Virus record (IMG/VR): IMGVR_UViG_3300047476_001434 | Coordinates: 1 to 55,791 of that record | Reading direction: 5' to 3' (one strand) | DNA: 55,791 nucleotides | Source: a virus | Shown: one piece after another, positions 49,501 to 55,791 of the stretch | Position numbering within the stretch: the stretch's first letter is position 1 | Layout of the letters: each line of letters starts with the position of its first letter | Translations under genes and position numbers: made by a program | The notes under the pieces: generated by a model | What the model was told of the DNA's origin: nothing | Databases searched by the model: none | Seen by the model: only the letters and a program-made list of their open reading frames with translations

Positions 49501-50621
49501 CGACTATTACGATAACCCCAACAGTTACTCCTTCGGTAACGTCAACTCCTGGTTCGTCAGCGACTCCAACTCCAACTGTTACTCCAACAATATCATTAAC
49601 TCCGACTCGAACAGTAACCCCAACTATATCATTAACTCCAACCAATACTCAAACACCTTCGGTTACTCCGACAATATCATTAACACCAACTAACACCCAA
49701 ACCCCAACTAATACTCCTACTAAAACTGTAACACCTACAATATCTTTAACCCCAACAAGAACTGTAACACCAACGGTAACTCCAACCATATCGTTGACCC
49801 CAACTAATACTGTAACACCAAGCAATACACCCCCACCCTCAAGAACCGCGACCCCAACAGTTACCCCAACAATATCTTTAACACCAACTAGAACGGTTAC
49901 TCCAACAGTTACCCCAACTAAAACTAAAACACCAACAGTAACCCCAACTAAAACTAAAACACCAACAGTAACTCCTACAATATCATTGACCCCAACTAAA
50001 ACACCAACAGTAACTCCTACTACTACCCCATCGTCAACGCCAGGATGTTTATCATATAGATTAACTAGAGGTGTAACATCATCATCATACACGTTTACAC
50101 CATGTTGTGGTGAACCAACAACATCTCCTGTAACAGTTTCTGTGTTAAACCCAATTAGGGATATTTGTTCATCCACATTACCTGTTAGAACAAGTGGTAC
50201 TGGAACTATAACATTACTTGGTAATTGTTCGTTGTGTGATGATGCTAGTGTTACTATTAGTGTTAGAACTTCATCTGGAGGAGGTGCGACTTCTCAATCA
50301 GGAACATTATCTTACACATTGAATGGTGGTTCTTCTGTGGTAATATCTTCATCAATTAATTCAAACTTAGGTACGACATACGTAGGTTTTAGTAACATTC
50401 CTTGTAATTACGGTGATGTTTTAGTTTTTAGTTTTGTCCAAAACGTTGGTAATAGTAATAATTGGGGACAAGGATTCAACGGAAGTTACTCCAACTTAAA
50501 TGATTGGCAATGTGGAAGTCCTAACACTTACACTTATACAGTCACCTCAACAGGTTTAAATAATCTATATTTTAATATTAGTTCTCAAAATACTGTTTGG
50601 AACTCGGTACCCCCTTGTTAA
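46521..50621 (+). CDS. Giant mucin-like Pro/Thr stalk fibre protein
   Basis: 1366 aa. Three small beta-type head segments (~1-75, ~90-150, ~185-250), with Cys pairs and short PT linkers between, lead into an almost uninterrupted Pro/Thr stalk of ~915 residues (257-1172). It is made of [12 protein letters not shown] and TISLTPT units. A globular C-terminal domain (~1173-1366) with several Cys (TPGCLSYRL, TPCCGEPT, GNCSLCDD) follows. The stalk has nearly no charged residues except Lys, Arg and rare Glu. It would make an extended, Thr-rich arm with hundreds of possible O-glycosylation sites and a binding tip. A GlcNAc-transferase-type gene follows immediately. Virion location inferred. Stalk length may vary between strains because of repeats. 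Confidence 0.78.
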   Translation: MIQSIEITGATGIGPYDIEVCDITLSLCIPIASGVNIPPTYTFNLPPELSGSTQVIVRLTDTNGCPCLEVCPCPIIEPTPTVTPTVTPTMTVNCNCIEFDNVDLIEHSISFVDCYGNNIDTIVPPETSLSFCGKDPSVDDPIVIVTIGDFCVDGECPPPPPTPTNTLTPTNTLTPTVTPTKTLVPLVGYFQDCCDPSNIIIISTIPFTYYPLSGVYYVESTGFNGCVTSISPTYSPNAYIHINATSFSSCPDCELIYPCPTPTPTVTSTNTVTPTVTPTITETPTNTPTQTATPTITPTVTPTVTSTQTNTPTSTLTSTPTVTITPTVTNTNTPTVTNTKTPTKTPTVTPTVTRTQTVTPSPTVTKTPSLTPSVTNTPTNTITQTVTNTPTNTITNTPTVTPGISPTTTPTKTVTPTKTPTKTPTPTRTQTKTPTPTKTPTPTRTQTKTPTVTPTNTKTPTVTPTNTKTPTKTPTPTRTQTKTPTVTPTNTKTPTKTPTVTPTNTKTPTNTVTPTITRSNTPTVTNTQTNTPTITPTISLTPTITPTITETPTVTPTISLTPTITSTVTNTVTPTITRSNTPTVTQTPTVTPTITETPTNTPTVTKTNTQTPTATPSQTPEITSTPTVTPTPTNTITPTVTPTVTPTLTNTPTETPAQTSTPTKTITPTKTNTPTVTPTVTPTETPTQTPTPTVTSTNTPTNTITVTPTISLTPTNTETPTNTPTQTVTPTISLTPTNTETPTNTPTSTVTPTISLTPTNTQTPTNTQTPTNTQTPSVTPTISLTPTNTQTPTVTPTISLTPTNTQTPTNTQTPSVTPTISLTPTNTPTPTISLTPTKTVTPTISLTPTNTPTKTVTPTISLTPTRTVTPTVTPTISLTPTNTQTPTNTQTPSVTPTISLTPTQTPTPTVTPTISLTPTISLTPTNTQTPTNTPTKTVTPTISLTPTNTQTPTNTPTISLTPTNTPTKTVTPTISLTPTRTVTPTVTPTISLTPTITITPTVTPSVTSTPGSSATPTPTVTPTISLTPTRTVTPTISLTPTNTQTPSVTPTISLTPTNTQTPTNTPTKTVTPTISLTPTRTVTPTVTPTISLTPTNTVTPSNTPPPSRTATPTVTPTISLTPTRTVTPTVTPTKTKTPTVTPTKTKTPTVTPTISLTPTKTPTVTPTTTPSSTPGCLSYRLTRGVTSSSYTFTPCCGEPTTSPVTVSVLNPIRDICSSTLPVRTSGTGTITLLGNCSLCDDASVTISVRTSSGGGATSQSGTLSYTLNGGSSVVISSSINSNLGTTYVGFSNIPCNYGDVLVFSFVQNVGNSNNWGQGFNGSYSNLNDWQCGSPNTYTYTVTSTGLNNLYFNISSQNTVWNSVPPC
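47290..50040 (+). repeat. Low-complexity Pro/Thr-coding repeat region
   Basis: About 2.75 kb of imperfect tandem units encoding PT-rich peptides; the second half repeats blocks of the ACAATATCATTAAC type (TISLTP). The opposite strand yields shadow frames (VGVNDIVGVTV). The units differ in codon use, so they are older than the perfect repeats at 13542. Confidence 0.95.
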
Positions 50622-50632
50622 TTATTAATATC

Positions 50633-50640
50633 TTATTTAT
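50633..50640 (+). promoter_or_regulatory. Late-promoter-like motif variant TTATTTAT
   Basis: In the gap after the stalk gene, 39 nt before ATG 50680. It would start the glycan-enzyme operon. Confidence 0.4.
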
Positions 50641-50679
50641 TTATTGAGGATTCTTTATATTTTTTTCATAAAAAACTTT

Positions 50680-51927
50680 ATGAAAATATTTGTTCAAATT
50701 GCTTCTTACAGAGACCCCGAATTAATAAAAACAATTAATGACATGATATTAAACGCCAAAAGACCTAAAAATTTGGTTATTGGTATTTGTAGACAATATC
50801 ATCCTGAAGACGGATTTGATAGTCTTGAGGAATTCAATGGAGATAAAAGGATAAAATCTATCGATGTCTTATATTCCGAATCAAAAGGAGTTTGTTGGGC
50901 TCGAAACCAAGTACAACAACTTTACGGTGGTGAGGAATATACGTTACAGATTGATTCTCATATGAGATTTGAAAAAGATTGGGATGACACATTAATAAAA
51001 ATGGTTAAACAATTACAAAAGAAAGGATTTAAAAAACCCTTACTAACAGGTTACGTTTCTTCGTTTAATCCCGAAAATGACCCTCAAGAAAGAATACAAG
51101 AACCATGGAGAATGGTTTTTGATAGATTTATTCCTGAAGGTGCCGTGTTCTTCCTTCCTGAAACAATACCAGGATGGAAAGATTTAAAAGAACCAATACC
51201 TGCAAGATTTTATTCGGCACATTTTGCCTTTACAGTAGGTCAATTTAGTGAGGAAGTCCAACATGACCCCGAGTTCTATTTCCATGGAGAAGAAATTTCA
51301 ATTGCTGCAAGAGCGTATACTCATGGTTATGATTTATTCCATCCTCATAGAGTTGTTATTTGGCATGAGTATACTAGAAAGGGTAGAACTAAACAGTGGG
51401 ATGATGATAAAGATTGGGTGAATAAAAACAATTTAGCACATTCTAAAAATAGACAACTATTTGGGATGGATGGGGAAGAAGTTATTTATGACTTTGGTAA
51501 ATATGGATTTGGGACCGAAAGAACCCTAAGAGAGTATGAAATCTATTCAGGACTTTTATTTTCAAGGAGAGCGGTTCAACAATATACATTAGATAAAAAT
51601 TACCCACCTAACCCCGCGATATATGAAACTGAAGAAGAATGGTATAATAGTTTTGCATCAATTTTTAAACATTGTATTGATGTTGGGTATAGTCAAGTTC
51701 CTGAGAATGATTACGAATTTTGGGTTGTTGCATTTCATGATGAAAATGATGAAACAATTTATCGTAAGGATGTCGATATTAATGAAATTAATATGATGAG
51801 AAATGACCCTGATGGTTATTGTAAAGTTTGGAGAGAATTCCAAACAAGTAAAAAACCTTCATATTGGGTTGTATGGCCATATTCATCATCTAAAGGTTGG
51901 TGTGAAAGATTAACAGGTAATTTATAA
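50680..51927 (+). CDS. GlcNAc-type polypeptide glycosyltransferase (GT60-like)
   Basis: 415 aa from ATG 50680 (an upstream in-frame start at 50644 is less likely). Motifs of the GlcNAc-transferase family (Skp1-type / GT60): MKIFVQIASYRDPELIKTIN, the SKGVCWARN segment, the DxH metal site QIDSHMRF (D92, H94), FYFHGEEISIAARAYTHGYD and VVIWHEYTRKGR. Characterised members add GlcNAc to hydroxyproline or, in trypanosome mucins, to Thr of polypeptides. Here the gene follows the Pro/Thr-rich stalk genes, so modification of that fibre is a natural hypothesis. It begins an operon with a carbamoyltransferase 3 nt downstream. Confidence 0.82.
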   Translation: MKIFVQIASYRDPELIKTINDMILNAKRPKNLVIGICRQYHPEDGFDSLEEFNGDKRIKSIDVLYSESKGVCWARNQVQQLYGGEEYTLQIDSHMRFEKDWDDTLIKMVKQLQKKGFKKPLLTGYVSSFNPENDPQERIQEPWRMVFDRFIPEGAVFFLPETIPGWKDLKEPIPARFYSAHFAFTVGQFSEEVQHDPEFYFHGEEISIAARAYTHGYDLFHPHRVVIWHEYTRKGRTKQWDDDKDWVNKNNLAHSKNRQLFGMDGEEVIYDFGKYGFGTERTLREYEIYSGLLFSRRAVQQYTLDKNYPPNPAIYETEEEWYNSFASIFKHCIDVGYSQVPENDYEFWVVAFHDENDETIYRKDVDINEINMMRNDPDGYCKVWREFQTSKKPSYWVVWPYSSSKGWCERLTGNL

Positions 51928-51930
51928 TAT

Positions 51931-53508
51931 ATGGCGAATATTTCATTTTATGGTTCACACAATTCTTCGGTTGTGGTCGAAGACAATGGTAAAATTATAA
52001 CCGTCATTGAGGTTGAAAGATTCCTTAATGTTAAAAATGCGGGATATGGTCAATATCTAACCTCTAACACTAGATTCTTTTTAATACAAGAAATCTTAAA
52101 GTATATTAAAACCGAATTTGGGTTTTCAGAATTTGAGAATTGTTATTACTCAAATACTGATACAATAGAAGGACCTAAAAAAGTTGATTACGAGAAATAC
52201 ATACCTGCAAAAAATTACGTTAATGTTTTACATCATTTGTCTCATGCTGCTTGTGGTTTATATCAAACCGATTATAAAAATGCTTTAATAGTTTCATTTG
52301 ATGGTGGTGGGAGTGATGGATTCTTTAATATCTATATTTCTAAAAATAGAAACTCTATCGAGTTGTTAGATAAATATAATATTGATTTAGGTTTTGCTTA
52401 TATGTCATTTGGTGATTATTTAGATGATATACGACAAGAACCTGCATTAAATATAGGTAATTTAGTGTATTCAGGTAAGATAATGGGGTTATGTTCATAT
52501 GGTAATTTAAACAATGATTGGTTACCTTACTTTGAGGATTACTACAGGTCAAAACCTGATGGTTTAAATTATTTAGACTTACTTAAAATTTTAGGTGAGA
52601 AGACGGGATTAGTATTTGACAGGAATAATCGTATTAATGGTCAATCCTCTTGGGATGTTGCTAAAACTTCTCAAATCGCTTTTGAGAATGTCTTTATGGA
52701 GATTGTTTCACCGTTTTTAGAAAAACACCCAAAACTACCATTAATACTTGTTGGTGGTTGTGCTCTAAACATTTTACTAAATACAAAATTGTATAATGAA
52801 TTAGACAGAGATGTGTTTATACCACCCAACCCAAACGATTGCGGAATTGCGGTTGGTATGGTGTTACTACATATGAAACCTAAAAAATCAATTGATTTAA
52901 CTTATTCTGGTATACCAATTTTAGATAAAAACACTTTAATGATGATTTCTGAAAATCATTATAATACATCACCATTAGAAACGGGTCAAGTTGTAAAAGA
53001 TTTAACGGATGGTAAAATTATCGGAGTTGTTAGAGGTAATTCAGAACATGGGCCAAGAGCATTAGGAAACCGTAGTATTATATGTGACCCGTCACATACG
53101 AATATGAAAGATATATTGAACTCTAAAGTTAAAAATAGAGAATGGTATAGACCTTTTGCACCCGTTTGTAGATTAGAGGATATTGATAAGTATTTTAATT
53201 TTAGTGGTGAAAGTAGATGGATGAGTTTTTGTCCTGAAGTCAAAGAAGAATGGAGGGGAAAATTAACATCAATAACCCATGTTGATGGTACTGCAAGAGT
53301 TCAAACAGTTACGAAAGAACAAAATGAATGGTTATACAATCTATTAACTGAATTTGAAAAAGTTTCGGGTATTGGGGTTTTATTAAATACATCATTTAAC
53401 GTAAACGGTAAACCTATACTATCCACATATAAAGACGCGATACATGTTTTTAAAAACACCCAAATGGATAGATTAATATTAGAAGATTATTATATTATTA
53501 ATAAATGA
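51931..53508 (+). CDS. O-carbamoyltransferase (NodU/CmcH/TobZ family)
   Basis: 525 aa. The N-terminal YgjD-like half shows LHHLSHAACG (H101, H102, H105), VSFDGGGSDG (D124) and GGCALN (275-280), the parts that in TobZ-like enzymes bind metal and make carbamoyl-adenylate. The C-terminal half carries EHGPRALGNRSI, REWYRPFAP and LLNTSFNVNGKPI, typical of the carbamoyltransferase domain. The reaction is transfer of a carbamoyl group from carbamoyl phosphate (with ATP) to a hydroxyl of a sugar or natural product. With the GlcNAc transferase upstream and HtrL-type genes downstream, carbamoylation of a phage- or host-linked glycan is likely (inference). Confidence 0.92.
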   Translation: MANISFYGSHNSSVVVEDNGKIITVIEVERFLNVKNAGYGQYLTSNTRFFLIQEILKYIKTEFGFSEFENCYYSNTDTIEGPKKVDYEKYIPAKNYVNVLHHLSHAACGLYQTDYKNALIVSFDGGGSDGFFNIYISKNRNSIELLDKYNIDLGFAYMSFGDYLDDIRQEPALNIGNLVYSGKIMGLCSYGNLNNDWLPYFEDYYRSKPDGLNYLDLLKILGEKTGLVFDRNNRINGQSSWDVAKTSQIAFENVFMEIVSPFLEKHPKLPLILVGGCALNILLNTKLYNELDRDVFIPPNPNDCGIAVGMVLLHMKPKKSIDLTYSGIPILDKNTLMMISENHYNTSPLETGQVVKDLTDGKIIGVVRGNSEHGPRALGNRSIICDPSHTNMKDILNSKVKNREWYRPFAPVCRLEDIDKYFNFSGESRWMSFCPEVKEEWRGKLTSITHVDGTARVQTVTKEQNEWLYNLLTEFEKVSGIGVLLNTSFNVNGKPILSTYKDAIHVFKNTQMDRLILEDYYIINK

Positions 53509-54392
53509 AAAAAACAAAATTAGTTACCGCTTTTTACACACAAATACATGGTCATCCTTTTTATGGTCACTTTGAAGTTTCTAGACACGAAAGGTACCTA
53601 CACTCAATGAGAGTGTTAAATAACATGGGTCTTGAGATTGTTTGTTTTTGTAATGAAAATCAATACGATTTATTAAAATCTCATATAAATCAATATGATT
53701 TGTGTAATATTAATTTAAAAATTTCAAATCTATCAGATTTACCATTTTCAAAAAAGATGAAAGAAATAAAAGATAAAACAAATAGTTTTAAATTTTATCA
53801 TGAAGTTGACTGGAATAAAATTTACTTATTAGATAAAGAGTATGACGAAACGTATGACTATCTTTATTGGATAGATGTTGGGTTATCTCACCATGGGATT
53901 TTTCCAAACAAGTATAACCCTAATTCTAAATTAGCGACGGGTATGTCTCACGATTATAACACTTATTCTTTTACCGATTTATTTACCGATAAATTATTTG
54001 TAGGGATTAATAATTTTCTCGGGGATAAGTTAATTAGTATTGAGAATGAATTAAAATTTCATAACGTTTATGAACTTAATTCAATATTAGAGGGTGAATA
54101 TGACTATAAGGGTTTAACCGTTGGGGGTATTTTAGGAGGCCATATCAGTAAAGTTAAATGGTTTATTAATAAGTTTAACGAATTAGGGGAGAAATCCCTA
54201 AATAAAGAAGTAATTCTAAACCATGAAGCAATAATCTCTTTTATGAAAGAATATAAGAAAGAGTATTTTAATACATTCCTTTTCCAAACTTGGTATCACG
54301 AAGATACAACAGGGTTACCTGATTACATTATTAAAGACCAAATACATTTTAGTCATTTTTTTGACATGATTTACAAAAATTATATTTTATGA
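53505..54392 (+). CDS. HtrL/YibB-family protein, putative glycosyltransferase
   Basis: 295 aa, overlapping the previous gene by 4 nt (ATGA). The segments KLVTAFYTQIHGHPFYGHFE, YDYLYWIDVGLSHHG, GLTVGGILGGHISKVKW and LNHEAIISFM fit the HtrL/YibB (WlaTC-like) family, found in lipopolysaccharide and capsule clusters. A GT-A-like DxG/IDVG metal site is present. It is the third member of the glycan operon and overlaps the next gene by 4 nt. Function presumably glycan building; acceptor unknown. Confidence 0.75.
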   Translation: MKKTKLVTAFYTQIHGHPFYGHFEVSRHERYLHSMRVLNNMGLEIVCFCNENQYDLLKSHINQYDLCNINLKISNLSDLPFSKKMKEIKDKTNSFKFYHEVDWNKIYLLDKEYDETYDYLYWIDVGLSHHGIFPNKYNPNSKLATGMSHDYNTYSFTDLFTDKLFVGINNFLGDKLISIENELKFHNVYELNSILEGEYDYKGLTVGGILGGHISKVKWFINKFNELGEKSLNKEVILNHEAIISFMKEYKKEYFNTFLFQTWYHEDTTGLPDYIIKDQIHFSHFFDMIYKNYIL

Positions 54393-55791
54393 TAACAGAT
54401 TTATTCGATAAGGGAGTACATCATATAGGTAAAACTATGAAAGATGTGGTAACCATTAATATAGGTGCAATGGACGGAGTTTTATTTGATGAATTATACG
54501 GATACTCCAATATGTATGATTTTACGGGTCTATACGTAGAACCTGTTCCATATCTATTTGAACGTTTAAAAAACAATTTAGGACCTAAACATATTTACGA
54601 AAATTCGGTTATTTCGGACCATGATGGATATGTTGATATGATTACAATTGATAGAGACGCTATTGATAATAAATTAGTTCATGAATGTTTTTATGGAATG
54701 AGTGCGGTTTATCCACCAAAAAATGGTTTGGGTAGTGAGTTTGATAAACCGACAGTTGAAAAATACGGGAGAATGATAACAGTCCCTTGTATCAGTTTGT
54801 CCACATTATTTAATAAACACAACATAAACAAGTTTGAAATTTTCAAAGTGGATGCCGAAGGGTACGATTTTAAAATAATTAATCAGTTAGATTTAAGTAA
54901 ATTCAAACCAAAAGTTATTAGATGTGAATGGATTAATTTATCTGACGATGAAAAAGAAACATTAACTAATCGATTAACCGAATTTGGTTATGTTTATGAA
55001 GTTTTACATGGTGATATTACCGCAATTAGTGATGATTTATATAAGTCATTAGAAGAACAGTTAGGGATTAAAAAAGTTAATAAAGTTACCATTGTGACAG
55101 GATTGTGGGATATTGGTAGAGGTAATTTAAGTGACGGATGGTCTAGAACCTACAACCAATATATCGAAAGGTTTGAGAAAATATTATCCATAAAAGAAAA
55201 TATGATAATCTATGGCGACCATGAATTGGAAACTATTGTGTTTAAGCATAGAACCCAAGAAAATACCCAATTTATTAGGAGGGATACCAATTGGTTTAAA
55301 TACAATGAATTCTACAATTTAATACAAGACATACGAACAAATCCTGAATGGTCTAATCAAGCACCTTGGTTGGGAGATTCCACACAAGCGAAATTAGAGA
55401 TGTACAACCCATTAGTCATGTCAAAAATGTTTTTATTAAACGACGCTAGAATAATGGATAAATTTAATTCGGAATATCTTTTTTGGATTGATGCTGGTAT
55501 AACTAATACTGTTCATTCGGGATATTTTACACATGATAATGTTTTTGATAAGATACCAAATATCTGTAACAAATTTATGTTTTTAACTTTTCCATATAAT
55601 GCAGTTAATGAGATTCATGGTTTTAATTACAAAAAATTGTGTGAATATTCAGAAAGTGAAAATGTTAATAAAGTAGGTCGTGGCGGCTTCTTTGGTGGAC
55701 CTAAAGAAACAATTTCAGAGACAAATAATATCTACTATCAATTATTAATAGATACCTTAACCAAAGGTTATATGGGTACTGAGGAAAGTAT
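54389..55791 (+). CDS. Fusion: FkbM-type methyltransferase + HtrL/YibB-like domain (3' partial)
   Basis: Starts at ATG 54389 in a 4-nt overlap and stays open to the right edge, giving at least 467 aa; the gene continues beyond the window. The N-terminal ~225 residues match the FkbM methyltransferase pattern: VTINIGAMDGVLFDELYGYS, GLYVEPVPYLFERL, ISLSTLFNKHNINKFEIFKV, DAEGYDFKII. From ~230 an HtrL/YibB-like domain follows (KVTIVTGLWDIGRG, QAKLEMYNPLVMSKMFLL, LFWIDAGITNTVHSG, GRGGFFGGP). FkbM enzymes O-methylate sugars or natural products. The fusion with a glycosyltransferase-like domain parallels the MTase-GT8 fusion at 36347, a second case of this design in the same window. Confidence 0.8.
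   Translation, partial: MITDLFDKGVHHIGKTMKDVVTINIGAMDGVLFDELYGYSNMYDFTGLYVEPVPYLFERLKNNLGPKHIYENSVISDHDGYVDMITIDRDAIDNKLVHECFYGMSAVYPPKNGLGSEFDKPTVEKYGRMITVPCISLSTLFNKHNINKFEIFKVDAEGYDFKIINQLDLSKFKPKVIRCEWINLSDDEKETLTNRLTEFGYVYEVLHGDITAISDDLYKSLEEQLGIKKVNKVTIVTGLWDIGRGNLSDGWSRTYNQYIERFEKILSIKENMIIYGDHELETIVFKHRTQENTQFIRRDTNWFKYNEFYNLIQDIRTNPEWSNQAPWLGDSTQAKLEMYNPLVMSKMFLLNDARIMDKFNSEYLFWIDAGITNTVHSGYFTHDNVFDKIPNICNKFMFLTFPYNAVNEIHGFNYKKLCEYSESENVNKVGRGGFFGGPKETISETNNIYYQLLIDTLTKGYMGTEES

Noticed and set aside
47290-50040. CRISPR-like or non-coding repeat array
   Set aside because: Units vary, lack equal spacers and keep one open Pro/Thr reading frame throughout, so this is protein-coding low complexity.
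48953-50176. Minus-strand frames rich in VGVNDIVGVTV
   Set aside because: Reverse reading of the TPTISLTPT coding repeats; no independent start signals or homology.
1-55791. tRNA genes, insertion sequences or integrase/attachment sites
   Set aside because: No cloverleaf-type sequence, transposase or integrase was recognised on either strand; absence is by eye only.

Overview
The window is a 55.8 kb, AT-rich (roughly one third G+C) stretch of a tailed phage genome. It looks like a large T4-type myovirus infecting a Bacteroidetes (Flavobacteriia-like) host. The phage assignment rests on a T4-style head block: large terminase, portal, S80-family prohead protease, acidic scaffold, and a gp23-type major capsid protein with a recognisable maturation cleavage site. 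A gp55-like late sigma factor, PhoH, dUTPase and a DEDDy exonuclease fit the same picture. The host assignment is inferred from four things: almost no Shine-Dalgarno-like sequence with A-rich leaders instead, a TAnnTTTG-type promoter element, a Bacteroidetes-like ribosomal protein bS21, and a secreted protein whose C-terminal half resembles Bacteroidetes T9SS cargo. No tRNA, CRISPR array or insertion sequence was seen.

Layout. Positions 1-6451 (+) hold a multidomain wall-degrading protein (nucleotidyltransferase, M23, peptidoglycan-binding and GH19 domains) followed by four structural-type genes of unknown function. Positions 6528-16525 (+) are the head module: terL, a 48-aa ORF, portal, two unknowns, the S80 protease, a small protein, scaffold and major capsid protein. 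A phage bS21 gene is inserted on the minus strand in this module. Positions 16677-19809 (+) carry a secreted moron-like gene and three small proteins with peptidoglycan-binding repeats. Positions 19855-22009 are mixed-strand small genes. From 42888 down to 21231 nearly everything is on the minus strand in tight, overlapping operons: adhesin/tail-type and baseplate-type genes (22014-30148), the late sigma factor, several glycosyltransferases, PhoH, an MTase-GT8 fusion, dUTPase, exonuclease, a WYL protein and unknowns. From 42940 to the right edge (+) come a lectin-like structural protein ending in a papain-type protease, two Pro/Thr-rich proteins (one with a stalk of about 900 residues), and an enzyme operon: GT60/GlcNAc-type transferase, NodU-type carbamoyltransferase, HtrL/YibB protein, and an FkbM-HtrL fusion that runs off the window.

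How the parts may work together (inference). A recurring 8-mer, ATATTTAT or a one-base variant, lies 4-40 nt before many start codons on both strands and is a strong candidate for the late promoter read by the gp55-like sigma factor. Several proteins share short N-terminal leaders ending in [IL]xE, the T4 gp21-type cleavage signature also present in the capsid protein, so they may be packaged and trimmed during head maturation. The mucin-like Pro/Thr stalk next to a polypeptide-GlcNAc-transferase-like enzyme and a carbamoyltransferase suggests a phage-encoded system that makes and O-glycosylates its own fibres. The phage bS21 may bias host ribosomes toward leader-poor phage mRNAs.
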